Assembly: GCF_005938385.1 (NCBI RefSeq)
Contig: NZ_VCRA01000043.1
Location: forward strand, 1 to 50,578
From: Paenibacillus mesophilus
Lineage (GTDB): Bacteria > Bacillota > Bacilli > Paenibacillales > NBRC-103111
DNA: 50,578 nucleotides
Reading direction: 5' to 3'
Shown here piece by piece: positions 23,457 through 31,817 of this stretch. The stretch's first letter is position 1; the number at the start of each line of letters is the position of its first letter. The notes below the pieces were generated by a model that made no database searches, was not told the origin of the DNA, and saw only the letters and a program-made list of their open reading frames with translations. Made by a program: the position numbers and the translations under genes.

Positions 23457-25115
23457 TTATTCCGGTTTGTTTCCGGCTTTCGGATCCGGCACAAAGTCGG
23501 TTTTGAAATCGGTGTACATCAATTCGGTCACCATTCCGGCCGACGCATGATGCAGATCGTGACAGTGGAACATCCAGTTGCCTTCATTGTCTGCTTGGAA
23601 AGCGACGACATACTCCTCGCCTGGTTTCAGATTCAGCGTATCTTTGACGACGGGAGATCCCTCGAGCGGTTTACCGTTCTTGCTGAGTACTTGGAAGAAG
23701 TGCCCGTGAAGATGCATCGGATGATCATCTGTCTTTGATTTGTTGACAAGGCGAACTTTAACGGTATCCCCTTTTTTGACGTTTAACGGCTCCGTATTGG
23801 GGAATGCTTTGCCATTGATCGTATAGACCGTTTCGCCATCTTTCTTCTCCGTGTTCAAATTCATCGTATATTCCATTGTATATTTCTGATCCAGAGTGAA
23901 GTTCATTTTACCGGCTTGACCGTATCGGCTAATATCGACAGACGGCAGTTTTTCGGCTTCATTCGGCTTATCGGAACCCGCGGCAGCACCTTCATAGACG
24001 ATGGAAGCTTTCATTCCTTTGACAGCGCCGCTGTCGCCATGATCTTCGATCAACCACTGGCCGGGATTGTTGGCTTCGAATTCGATATCGTAACGTTCCC
24101 CTGGTGCGATCGAGACGACATTACCTTTGATAAGTCCCGGGTTGTTCAACGGCTGGCCGTCAGTGGCAGTTATTTTAAAATCATGTCCATGAAGATGAAT
24201 TTGGTGGGACAAATAACCGGCATTAACCAGGCGAATTCGCACTTTCTCCCCTTGCTTCACGGGAAGTTTGTCTACGAGCGATCCCGATTTCCCGTTGATT
24301 GTAAACAAATCGTACATGCTCATATCATGTTCCATGTCCATGGATTTGTTCTCGGTTCCACCAGTACTTATCGACTTATTGTCGTTGCCCATGTTCATCT
24401 TGCTGTGATCCATGTTCGACATGTTGGACATATTCATGTTGCTGCCCCCGGACATATTCATCCCAGACATGTCCATCCCGGAGCTCATCCATTCGTCGAG
24501 GACGAGCGTATAATCCCGGTCAACTTTGGCAGCATCCTTGGATTCCACGATAAACGCCCCATATAAACCGCGGTCCAACTGATTTACGCTATCCTGATGG
24601 GAATGATACCAGTATGTTCCCGGAACGTCTGCTTTAAATTCATAAGTGAATGTTTTACCCGGTAGAACCGCATTTTGCGTAACGCCGGGGATACCATCCA
24701 TTGCATTCGGAACAGGTACGCCATGCCAATGAATAGAAACCGGTTCGGGCAACTCATTTTTCAAATTTACTTTAACCCTATCTCCTTGCTTTACTCGGAT
24801 TTCCGGACCGGGGACGGAATTGTTGAACGTCCAGACCGGCAATGTTTTTCCGGGAGCCAGTTCTTGATTGCTTGCCTTGGCCGTGAGCGTAATTTCTTTG
24901 CCGGTCAGCGTCGCGACCTTTGCGGTTGTATTTGTATTTTTTTGTTCTGGAGTAGCCGCCGGTTTTTCTCCCATGTTCATTTTGGAGTGATCCATGCCGC
25001 TCATCGAGTCGTTGCCGGATTTGCCGGAATTATCGGAGTTATTGAAGCAACCCGTTAATAAGACGGCTACGGCGCCGACTGCAAGCGTGCTTTTTATTTT
25101 CCAGCTGGTTTTCAT
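23457..25115 (-). CDS. multicopper oxidase lipoprotein, Met-rich
   Basis: ATG at 25115, six bases after GGAGG; 552 residues. The signal sequence ends in the lipobox LTGC (Cys23). All four copper motifs are present in order: HWHG (about 134), YHSH (about 174), HPMHLHGH (about 478) and HCHDLHHASAGM (about 526), defining the T1 and trinuclear sites. Two Met/His-rich stretches carry the same word MDHSKMNMG (about 41-49 and 238-246), which is typical of enzymes that meet Cu(I), such as CueO- or CopA-like oxidases. It probably oxidises Cu(I) at the cell surface. It is convergent with csoR-copZ, and a structured repeat lies in its upstream region. Confidence 0.92.
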   Translation of the reverse strand: MKTSWKIKSTLAVGAVAVLLTGCFNNSDNSGKSGNDSMSGMDHSKMNMGEKPAATPEQKNTNTTAKVATLTGKEITLTAKASNQELAPGKTLPVWTFNNSVPGPEIRVKQGDRVKVNLKNELPEPVSIHWHGVPVPNAMDGIPGVTQNAVLPGKTFTYEFKADVPGTYWYHSHQDSVNQLDRGLYGAFIVESKDAAKVDRDYTLVLDEWMSSGMDMSGMNMSGGSNMNMSNMSNMDHSKMNMGNDNKSISTGGTENKSMDMEHDMSMYDLFTINGKSGSLVDKLPVKQGEKVRIRLVNAGYLSHQIHLHGHDFKITATDGQPLNNPGLIKGNVVSIAPGERYDIEFEANNPGQWLIEDHGDSGAVKGMKASIVYEGAAAGSDKPNEAEKLPSVDISRYGQAGKMNFTLDQKYTMEYTMNLNTEKKDGETVYTINGKAFPNTEPLNVKKGDTVKVRLVNKSKTDDHPMHLHGHFFQVLSKNGKPLEGSPVVKDTLNLKPGEEYVVAFQADNEGNWMFHCHDLHHASAGMVTELMYTDFKTDFVPDPKAGNKPE

Positions 25116-25133
25116 AATAGTCCTCCATTCTTT

Positions 25134-25255
25134 TTATCGATAAAGAATGTTTAAGTTCGCTAAAGCATTAAAGCGAAATGCGACATTCTTTACCAAGAAA
25201 AACTTCCTCTAGATCGCGGTCGCTCATCCTTGAAGTACGTCGATAGACGTTTTTC
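25134..25255 (+). repeat. dispersed structured element, copy A (short form)
   Basis: TTTATCGAT leads into an outer 10-bp stem TAAAGAATGT (25141-25150)/ACATTCTTTA (25183-25192) that encloses TTCGCT/AGCGAA. Next come the conserved linker ACCAAGAAAAACTT, a short variable part, and a 36-base block (25216-25251) identical to one at 50388-50423. The block ends in ACGTC-gata-GACGT plus TTTTTC. It lies upstream of the multicopper oxidase gene. The orientation of transcription, if any, is not certain. The remainder of 25256-25527 holds only a possible selD promoter. Confidence 0.75.
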
Positions 25256-25442
25256 TTATATAGCAGTGCCTATACAAGGTCGATTATAAAGCAAGATTGT
25301 GTAGAACCTGTGAGGATGGGACGGATATTCGGATGTTTGCAAGATCGTCGTAACTTGGACAAAGGATCGTGTGACCGGAGAAATAGTTGGACGTAAGGCG
25401 AATCGGAAAATAAGTCCGCCAACAGGGCTGTTTAGATAAGAA

Positions 25443-25473
25443 TGACAACCTGCGGATCGTTGCATGGTATAAT
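25443..25473 (+). promoter_or_regulatory. possible selD promoter
   Basis: TATAAT at 25468-25473 is a perfect -10 box, 54 bases before the selD start. The best -35 candidate is TGACAA at 25443-25448 with 19-bp spacing, so recognition may be weak or need an extended contact. Confidence 0.45.
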
Positions 25474-25527
25474 ACCGTCAGGGTGCTTTCCGAATGAGTC
25501 TCATTTAAGAAGGGTTGTGTTTAAACG

Positions 25528-26577
25528 ATGGAAAATATGGAAACGATTAAACTTACCTCTCTATCCAGCAAAGGCGGCTGCGGCTGTAAAATCGGCCCTG
25601 CCGATCTCGCCCAGGTGCTTCGTTATTTGCCCAAGGCGGAGAGCAACCCGGATCTTCTGGTCGGGTTGGATACGAGTGATGATGCGGGAGTATACCGGTT
25701 AAGCGATGATCTGGCGCTTGTGCAAACCGTAGATTTTTTCACGCCCATTGTGGACGATCCTTACGACTTCGGCCAAATTGCAGCGACAAATGCGATCAGC
25801 GATATTTATGCAATGGGAGGGCGGCCGCTAACGGTATTAAATATCGTTGCTTTTCCTATATCCACATTGGACAAGCGGGTTTTGTCCGAAATATTGCGGG
25901 GAGCCGCCGATAAAGTCCGGGAAGCCGGAGCGACTCTTGTCGGGGGACACTCTATCGACGATAAGGAGCCTAAGTTCGGTCTCGCCGTAACCGGACTAAT
26001 CCACCCGAATAACGTTCGTACGAATGCGGGAGCGAAGCCTGGCGATCGGTTGATTTTGACCAAGCCTATCGGCGTAGGGATTCTGACGACTTCCATCAAG
26101 AAAGAGCAGTTATCGCCGGAAGAAACGAAACGGGTTACCGGGGTCATGACCACTTTAAATAAGACGGCTGCAGAAATTATGGAACGTTATGAAGTACATG
26201 CTTGTACCGACATAACCGGATTCGGTTTGATCGGACACGCTCTGGAGATGGCCAAAGGCAGCCAGGCGGAAATAACGATCGTTCAACAGGACGTGCCTTT
26301 ATTGCCGAGAGTCCGTGAATTGGCGGAGAAAGGATTCGTGCCCGGTGGAACAAAGAACAATTTCGCTCATGTGCAGAGTGACGTGACCTTCCCGGAAGAG
26401 CTGGATCAAGTCGATAAATGGATACTGTGCGATGCGGTAACGTCGGGCGGGCTGCTCATCTCCGTAGCCGGCGGGCAGGCGGACGAGCTTCTGGGACAAT
26501 TGAGACAGGCCGGCGTCGAAGCAAGCATGATCGGATTTGTAGGCGATGAGGGTCAGGGACGAATCATCGTAAAATAA
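25528..26577 (+). CDS. selD: selenide, water dikinase
   Basis: ATG at 25528 after a weak AAGAAGGG site; 349 residues, the usual length. It makes selenophosphate from selenide and ATP. The N-terminal active-site loop KGGCGCKIG holds the catalytic Cys18 and Lys21, so this is the Cys form rather than the selenocysteine form. The ATP-binding core follows (GLDTSDDAGVY, QTVDFFTPIVDDPYDFG, TNAISDIYAMGG, TDITGFGLIGH). It is 18 bp upstream of selU, so selenophosphate is probably used for tRNA 2-selenouridine. Confidence 0.95.
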   Translation: MENMETIKLTSLSSKGGCGCKIGPADLAQVLRYLPKAESNPDLLVGLDTSDDAGVYRLSDDLALVQTVDFFTPIVDDPYDFGQIAATNAISDIYAMGGRPLTVLNIVAFPISTLDKRVLSEILRGAADKVREAGATLVGGHSIDDKEPKFGLAVTGLIHPNNVRTNAGAKPGDRLILTKPIGVGILTTSIKKEQLSPEETKRVTGVMTTLNKTAAEIMERYEVHACTDITGFGLIGHALEMAKGSQAEITIVQQDVPLLPRVRELAEKGFVPGGTKNNFAHVQSDVTFPEELDQVDKWILCDAVTSGGLLISVAGGQADELLGQLRQAGVEASMIGFVGDEGQGRIIVK

Positions 26578-26595
26578 CGGCAAGGGGATAAAGTC

Positions 26596-27678
26596 ATGTT
26601 ACAGGATTTGGCGCTTACGGACTTGATCGATCTTCGCGGCACAAAAGAGCTTGTCCTTATCGATGTAAGGTCGCCGTCGGAATACAAGCATTCATCAATC
26701 CCCGGAAGCTTAAACATTCCTTTGTTCGACGATGCGGAGCGGGCGGAGATCGGCACGCTATACAAGCAAGTCAGTATTCAAGCGGCCAAGGAACGGGGAC
26801 TTGAAATCGTATCCGCCAAGCTTCCGGCATTTATTAGACGGTTCGCCGAGATTCCGGGGTCCAAGGCGGTTTTCTGTTGGAGAGGCGGCATGCGAAGCAA
26901 AACAACGGCTACGTTGCTGTCGTTAATGGGGATCCGGGCTTATCGGTTAACGGGCGGGTATAGAGCATACCGCAAATGGGTCGTTGACGAATTGGACAAG
27001 ATAGCTTCCGAATTTCCGGCAGTTCCTTATGTCATCAACGGATATACCGGCAGCGGAAAAACGGAAATATTGCACTGTCTGAAACAACGCGGACATCCGG
27101 TACTGGATTTGGAGTCGATGGCCGGACATCGAGGGTCGATTTTCGGTCATATCGGTCTCGAAGCCAATAATCAAAAAACGTTCGATTCCTTGTTAATCGA
27201 CGAGCTGATCCAAATGGACGGCGCCTCTTATTTCATCTTTGAGGCAGAGAGCAAACGAATCGGTAAAGTAGCGCTTCCCGAACCGATCATTCAAAAGAAG
27301 GAACAGGCGCATCAAATTTGGCTGGACGTTCCTTTGGAGGTCCGGATCGGGCATATTTTGGACGACTACAAGCCGTGGGATCATATCGAGGAATGCATAC
27401 TTTCGTTTCTCAAAATTAAGTCCCGCATCCACACCCCGATTGCAGCGGAAATTGAGAAGTGTCTGAAAGAAGGGGATTTCCGCAGAGCCGTCGAGCTGCT
27501 GCTCGTGCATTACTACGATCCGAGATACGATCATTCCGTTACCGGGTATGGATATGCTCCCGGCACCGTCGTGTCCGCGAATAGTATTCCGGAAGCGGTT
27601 GAAATCATCGAGAACATGATTTTGAAACAGGTGAAAGAGCCGTATCGGCAGGAGAAAATAAAGGTTGAACAGCCATGA
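26596..27678 (+). CDS. selU: tRNA 2-selenouridine synthase
   Basis: ATG at 26596, after AAGGGGATAAAGTC; 360 residues (also named mnmH/ybbB). The N-terminal rhodanese domain has the catalytic loop CWRGGMRS (Cys94), and the C-terminal part has a P-loop GYTGSGKT (149-156). The enzyme replaces sulfur with selenium at the wobble 2-thiouridine of some tRNAs, via a geranylated intermediate, using selenophosphate from SelD. It forms an operon with selD. No selA or selB is in the window. Its stop codon lies in the loop of the terminator hairpin. Confidence 0.95.
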   Translation: MLQDLALTDLIDLRGTKELVLIDVRSPSEYKHSSIPGSLNIPLFDDAERAEIGTLYKQVSIQAAKERGLEIVSAKLPAFIRRFAEIPGSKAVFCWRGGMRSKTTATLLSLMGIRAYRLTGGYRAYRKWVVDELDKIASEFPAVPYVINGYTGSGKTEILHCLKQRGHPVLDLESMAGHRGSIFGHIGLEANNQKTFDSLLIDELIQMDGASYFIFEAESKRIGKVALPEPIIQKKEQAHQIWLDVPLEVRIGHILDDYKPWDHIEECILSFLKIKSRIHTPIAAEIEKCLKEGDFRRAVELLLVHYYDPRYDHSVTGYGYAPGTVVSANSIPEAVEIIENMILKQVKEPYRQEKIKVEQP

Positions 27679-27702
27679 ACGCTGTTCAACCTTCTTTTTT
27701 TC
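27662..27702 (+). terminator. intrinsic terminator overlapping the selU stop codon
   Basis: A 12-bp perfect stem AGGTTGAACAGC/GCTGTTCAACCT with a seven-base loop that contains the selU TGA, followed by TCTTTTTTTCG. The gene's last codons form the left arm. Confidence 0.9.
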
Positions 27703-27704
27703 GA

Positions 27705-27866
27705 TCAACGATTCACTTGCATCGGATTGTCATCGGTTTGAGTTTTACGGTCTTTAAGAATTTTACGGACTTTTCCTTTGCTTCCCATTTTGACGTATAA
27801 CTTTCCATCCTTTCCGCGTAAAATGCGCATTCCCGCTATATACACGACAGAGCTATAGAATGGCAT
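27705..27866 (-). CDS. small basic protein, 53 aa, unknown function
   Basis: ATG at 27866, five bases after GGAGGTGT, a near-perfect ribosome site that supports translation despite the small size. The longer frame to 28244 overlaps another gene. The product starts with a hydrophobic stretch MPFYSSVVYIAGMRI and continues with a Lys/Arg-rich region (GKLYVKMGSKGKVRKILKDRK). I do not recognise a family. It is transcribed toward the selU terminator. Confidence 0.65.
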   Translation of the reverse strand: MPFYSSVVYIAGMRILRGKDGKLYVKMGSKGKVRKILKDRKTQTDDNPMQVNR

Positions 27867-27943
27867 TGCCGACACCTCCAGTAAGGGGATTGTATTGTAG
27901 AGGTATATGCGCAGCATAATTTGTCTTATTCCAGGCGAGAGCC

Positions 27944-28840
27944 TTAATCGGCGCAAACCATCAGCATATTGCCGTCGGGATCCCGAAAGACGAACCAGTG
28001 CCTGTCCATAATTTCGGTCACCAGCTCCACCCCAAGACGATGCATAAATTGATACGCTTCGGTAATATTGTCGGTTGGAATCATCAGAGAAGGTGTCCGG
28101 TATGGCGGCGGGCCGTCCGGTTCTTTGCCGCCCCACATGGGCATCTCGTCCAGTAGGATAGCCGGTCCTTCCACGGGCAGGGCATACAGATGGCCGTTTA
28201 TAATGTCCCCGCTTTCCGGAAGACCGAGTACCCGGCAATACCACTGCTTCGCTTTCGCGACATTGCGCACGGGGATGAACGCTCCTTGCAGCCTGCCGCG
28301 AATCGGGCTTGGAGCATGGCTGACAACGTTCTCGGCGCGCCGGACCGGAATATAAATATCCAACTCGGAGGCAGGATCATTCGGACCGAGGAATCGGGCA
28401 TCATAAATCTGAATATCGTATGAATCCGCATAGTCGTATCCGGCATGCGTTCTCCACGTGGAATGAAAGTAGGAGTAGCTGTCGGACAAACTGCGAAGAC
28501 TGCCTTTATGCGTTACCACGGCATACTCGTGAGCCGGATACGTCCGCGCGACCATTCCTTCCGGTACATGGTCGAGATCGTGTACTTGATGGCAGCAAAT
28601 AAATTCGTATTTCTCGGTACCGGAGTAGTTAGCGGGATAAACATTAATGGCATATAGCTGTCTGTTGACGGCGTTCCGGATTTCATGCGAACGATTGGCG
28701 AGAAACCGATTGGCGAATTTGCCGAAGGCGTCGTTCTTTCCGTGATCGGATTTTGCAAGCAAGCACGCTTCGCCTATAATCGAGAACGATTCCTTCCGGA
28801 CGAGCTTTATTTCCGGAGCGAGCATTTCCTTGTTCCCCAT
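27944..28840 (-). CDS. GyrI-like effector-binding domain fused to a VOC (glyoxalase-fold) domain
   Basis: ATG at 28840, ten bases after GAGAGGAG; 298 residues. The upstream frame to 29023 overlaps the next gene. Residues 1-170 resemble the GyrI-like/AraC effector-binding fold (EIKLVRKESFSIIGEA start, RTYPAHEYAVVTHKGSL, ELDIYIPV). Residues about 180-298 are a VOC domain (GAFIPVRNVAKAKQWYCRVL; HWFVFRDPDGNMLMVC). It lacks DNA-binding helices. Third gene of an operon with a VOC protein and an AraC/GyrI regulator, with gaps of 20 and 26 bases. A role in binding or resisting a small drug-like molecule is inferred. Confidence 0.8.
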   Translation of the reverse strand: MGNKEMLAPEIKLVRKESFSIIGEACLLAKSDHGKNDAFGKFANRFLANRSHEIRNAVNRQLYAINVYPANYSGTEKYEFICCHQVHDLDHVPEGMVARTYPAHEYAVVTHKGSLRSLSDSYSYFHSTWRTHAGYDYADSYDIQIYDARFLGPNDPASELDIYIPVRRAENVVSHAPSPIRGRLQGAFIPVRNVAKAKQWYCRVLGLPESGDIINGHLYALPVEGPAILLDEMPMWGGKEPDGPPPYRTPSLMIPTDNITEAYQFMHRLGVELVTEIMDRHWFVFRDPDGNMLMVCAD

Positions 28841-28866
28841 GATCAAGCAACTCCTCTCAATAGCAA

Positions 28867-29244
28867 CTACGTCCGACAAGATGCGAATGCAATGATGTAT
28901 CCGTCCAAATCGCGGATCGCAAATTCTCTCATCTCGTACTCCAACGGGTCCTTCGGCGCATAATGGATAATAGCTCCGTTCTCGACAAACTCCCGGTAAA
29001 GCGCGTCGGCGTCGTCTACCCACACGTACATATCCCAGGACCAGCCGTCGAGATGGTGATTCGGAGTAACGGGCTTCTTCGCGTTGTCCAATTGGTGTAT
29101 CGTGAATTTCAATTCGTCCCTCTCCAGAAAACCGGTAAACGTATTGTTCACAAAACCGAGTTTTCCGTAGTATTCCAACGCCTCTTCGCGGTTGGCGGAC
29201 ATAAAGACCGGGCGGTACTCCTGCATTTTGGCTTTAAACGTCAT
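28867..29244 (-). CDS. VOC family (glyoxalase/bleomycin-resistance fold) protein
   Basis: ATG at 29244, four bases after GAGGAGAGGG; 125 residues, one VOC domain. The paired beta-alpha-beta modules are visible (YRPVFMSANREEALEYYGKL; MYVWVDDADALYREF; REFAIRDLDGYIIAF). Members bind metals and small molecules, acting as resistance proteins or as lyases. It sits between the AraC/GyrI regulator gene and the GyrI-VOC fusion gene. The broader frame to 29616 is not coding. Confidence 0.88.
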   Translation of the reverse strand: MTFKAKMQEYRPVFMSANREEALEYYGKLGFVNNTFTGFLERDELKFTIHQLDNAKKPVTPNHHLDGWSWDMYVWVDDADALYREFVENGAIIHYAPKDPLEYEMREFAIRDLDGYIIAFASCRT

Positions 29245-29264
29245 CGTTCCCTCTCCTCGTCGAT

Positions 29265-30203
29265 TTACGGTTTTGTGCGAACAGGCAGGCAAAAATCTAC
29301 AATCATCTTCTGATCGGGGTCCGTGTGAGGGTTGTTGTAATGAATCATCAAAGTAGGCCGTATGTCGAAAGCGTACCCGCTGCCCGGAAGCCAATGGCGC
29401 AAGCAGATCGACATCAATTCCCTCACCATCTTCTCCGGCTCCTCGAACCGGATGACGGCATATGTACCACCGGCAATGCTGCACATGCTGCTCCCGTCTT
29501 GAGGAAGAGGGGAGTCCGGGCGAAGCGTCAGACACGCGTCGTAACGAACATTGCCCGGATGGCCTCCGTACCAAGGCGATCTCGGTATTCCGACGAGTAC
29601 GGTGTCGCTTCTCCATAACCCTCTCGACGAAGCGAGCTTGCTTAGCTTGGCAAAGTTATCGGCCGATCGCGTAATTTCGTTGCCGCCGCCATAATGCCGG
29701 TAATAAATGACTTGAACGGGCTTGATCTCGCGTATCGCCATCCGCATCGAATACGTGTACGAGGTCCGATGTCCATCATTATACTCGCATTTTGAGAAAT
29801 ATCTTTCGCAGACGCTGTTATCAATTTGGCATATATTGCTTTTAATAGAACGATGCTCCTTGATGTACAGGGTGGGGCTCATTCCGTAATGGGCTTTAAA
29901 TGATCTGGAGAACGAGGAAAGGGAGGAAAAGCCGCTTTGAGACGCGATATCCGTCAGCGTCATCCAATCCCAGAACAATAAATAATGAACGGCGGTCTCC
30001 AGCCTGCGGCGAACGATGTATTCGCCGACCGTCTCCTGAACGATGGACTTGAACATGCGGTGGAAGTAATGCGGTGAGACGGCCGCGGCGGAAGCAATGT
30101 CCTGCAGCGACAACTCGCCGGCAATATGTTCGTCTATATAATCGACGGCGTGATTAATAAGGACTGTATGCTCGTGCAGCAGATTCGGATTTTTTAATCG
30201 CAT
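29265..30203 (-). CDS. AraC family regulator with C-terminal GyrI-like ligand-binding domain
   Basis: ATG at 30203, preceded by TTGGAGGG; the open frame to 30221 places its start on top of that ribosome site. The 312-residue protein has an N-terminal double helix-turn-helix (HYFHRMFKSIVQETV; SFSRSFKAHYGMSP) and a C-terminal GyrI-like domain (about 160-312), the Rob/SoxS-like arrangement used by multidrug sensors. This is opposite to the cupin-first AraC proteins elsewhere in the window. It heads a three-gene operon with two VOC-domain proteins and is divergent from the SRPBCC gene at 30353. Confidence 0.9.
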   Translation of the reverse strand: MRLKNPNLLHEHTVLINHAVDYIDEHIAGELSLQDIASAAAVSPHYFHRMFKSIVQETVGEYIVRRRLETAVHYLLFWDWMTLTDIASQSGFSSLSSFSRSFKAHYGMSPTLYIKEHRSIKSNICQIDNSVCERYFSKCEYNDGHRTSYTYSMRMAIREIKPVQVIYYRHYGGGNEITRSADNFAKLSKLASSRGLWRSDTVLVGIPRSPWYGGHPGNVRYDACLTLRPDSPLPQDGSSMCSIAGGTYAVIRFEEPEKMVRELMSICLRHWLPGSGYAFDIRPTLMIHYNNPHTDPDQKMIVDFCLPVRTKP

Positions 30204-30352
30204 TAATGTTTGGCCCTCCAACGATCTTCTAACGGGAATGCTGAAGAATTCTGCGGACGCCCGGTTTTTTCCTGCAATTGGGGAGGGAAGGCAGGAAGAG
30301 AAGCCATAAGTCGAACGAAACGGGTATAATAAGGGAAATAGGAGGTGAACGC

Positions 30353-30805
30353 ATGGTAGACGTTGTAACGGAAATCGTTATCGACTGTCCTCGCGGCATC
30401 GTTGCAGCTTACGCAGCAAACCCCGACCGTGCTCCCGAATGGTACGTAAATATTAAATCGGCTGAGTGGCGGACTCCCAAGCCGCTTGCTGTCGGTTCGC
30501 AGATTGCATTTATCGCGCATTTTCTAGGTCGGCGCCTTGCGTACGTATACCAAATCATCGAGTATATTCCGGGGGAGAAGCTGGTCATGCGGACGGCTCA
30601 AGGACCTTTTCCGATGGAAACGACATATACATGGGAAGCTATGGATGGCAACCGGACCTTGATGACGTTGCGGAACCGAGGGGAACCGGGCGGATTTTCC
30701 AAGCTGTTCGCTCCTTTTATGTCCATGGCGATGAGAAAGGCGAACCGGTACGACTTGAAGAAAATCAAGTACATCCTGGAAAACCGTGACGGAGGAGATC
30801 GTTGA
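30353..30805 (+). CDS. SRPBCC (START/Bet v1-like) superfamily protein
   Basis: ATG at 30353, five bases after AGGAGGTG; 150 residues. The start TEIVIDCPRGIVAAYAANPDRAPEWY is typical of polyketide-cyclase or dehydrase-like SRPBCC proteins, which form a helix-grip cavity for hydrophobic ligands. No catalytic residues can be assigned. A TATAAT box lies at about 30325-30330. The stop codon is directly followed by the start of the spermidine-synthase-like gene, so the two are coupled. Confidence 0.85.
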   Translation: MVDVVTEIVIDCPRGIVAAYAANPDRAPEWYVNIKSAEWRTPKPLAVGSQIAFIAHFLGRRLAYVYQIIEYIPGEKLVMRTAQGPFPMETTYTWEAMDGNRTLMTLRNRGEPGGFSKLFAPFMSMAMRKANRYDLKKIKYILENRDGGDR

Positions 30806-30806
30806 C

Positions 30807-31556
30807 TTGCATTTGCTGGCAAAGGAACTTAGCCCGTTTAATGAAATTTCGGTATACGATACGACCGAGTTGTACGGGGAAATGGGCAAGTTTCGCTTTA
30901 TGCAATTCTCGGATCATGCCGTACAAGGTGCGATAGACTTGAAGAATCCGAAGCGGATCGTGCTGGAATACCCGAGAGCGATGATCCATTTAATGGAATG
31001 TAATCATCCGTCGTTCGACAACGTGTATGTAATCGGTCACGGGATCGGGACGATCGCCGGCCATTACCCGGACAAGCGGTTTACGGTAGCGGAAATCGAT
31101 GAGAAAGTAGTGGAGTGCAGCAGACGTTTTTTTGGCTACAGCCGGGACAATGTTGTGATCGGGGACGGACGCCGGCTGCTCGGGATGGAAGAGCGGAATG
31201 CATTCGACTATATTATTGTGGACGCCTTCACCAGAAAGGGTACCCCGCTTCATTTGACGACGGTGGAATTTTTCAAAATGACGATGGAGAAGCTCACGGC
31301 CCGAGGAGCCGTCATCATGAACGTAATGGGCAAACCGAACAACGACAAGCTGGTAGACGCGATTTATACGACTCTCGGGGAAGCGTATGCGTACACGAAA
31401 GCTTTTTCATTACCGGGGGAGACCGGCGCGGATATTCGGAATATGATCGTAGTCGGCAGCAATAGCACTATCGATTTCCGGCAGCGGGAGATGGCGGGCT
31501 TCGATGAGATCGAATTAGGGCAAGGTTATATCATAATGGACAACGGTTCTTATTAA
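30807..31556 (+). CDS. spermidine-synthase-like protein
   Basis: TTG at 30807 is nine bases after GGAGGAG and one base after the previous stop, so it is the best start; the frame opens at 30786. The 249-residue protein has the Rossmann methyltransferase fold of spermidine-synthase-like proteins. Visible blocks are VIGHGIGTIAGHYP, TVAEIDEKVVE, GDGRRLL and VDAFTRKGTPLHLTTVEFF. The nucleotide loop GHGIG differs from the usual GGGDG or GGGEG of true aminopropyltransferases, so polyamine synthesis is doubtful. The product is likely a relative with another substrate. Confidence 0.82.
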   Translation: MHLLAKELSPFNEISVYDTTELYGEMGKFRFMQFSDHAVQGAIDLKNPKRIVLEYPRAMIHLMECNHPSFDNVYVIGHGIGTIAGHYPDKRFTVAEIDEKVVECSRRFFGYSRDNVVIGDGRRLLGMEERNAFDYIIVDAFTRKGTPLHLTTVEFFKMTMEKLTARGAVIMNVMGKPNNDKLVDAIYTTLGEAYAYTKAFSLPGETGADIRNMIVVGSNSTIDFRQREMAGFDEIELGQGYIIMDNGSY

Positions 31557-31560
31557 CGTC

Positions 31561-31589
31561 ATAAAAAGCGCCTGAATAAATCAGGCGCT
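31561..31589 (-). terminator. intrinsic terminator, mainly minus-strand
   Basis: A perfect stem AGCGCCTGA/TCAGGCGCT with an ataaa loop. The minus-strand side is followed by TTTTTATG, so it is best placed to stop transcripts coming from the large gene at 31818-37142, with the MITE-like element in between. On the + strand there is no T-run, though it lies just five bases after the spermidine-synthase-like gene. Confidence 0.75.
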
Positions 31590-31591
31590 GT

Positions 31592-31783
31592 ATAAGTTGA
31601 ACTATTGATTGGCTGTCGTTCCATTCCGAAAGGGATTACCTTGCACTTCAGACAGGTTGTTTTGAGTTTCCTTTATTGGATTGGCCTTCGGATTGTAGAA
31701 ACTCAAAGCCAAAACTCGCTTACAAGGTAATTCCCTTTCTCCACTGCACTTGGCTTTCTCATGGTAGCTTTAGTTCAACTTAT
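31592..31783. mobile_element. 192-bp MITE-like nested hairpin element
   Basis: Terminal inverted repeats ATAAGTTGAACT (31592-31603) and AGTTCAACTTAT (31772-31783) are perfect. Inside, GAAAGGGATTACCTTG (31628-31643) pairs with 31723-31739 with one bulge, and TTTGAGTTTC (31661-31670) pairs with GAAACTCAAA (31698-31707). No protein is encoded. It looks like a non-autonomous insertion or structured intergenic element. No clear target-site duplication is seen beyond AT-rich ends. Confidence 0.65.
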
Positions 31784-31817
31784 GTAGTAAAGGATTCGTG
31801 CAATTACGGCTTCCGGC

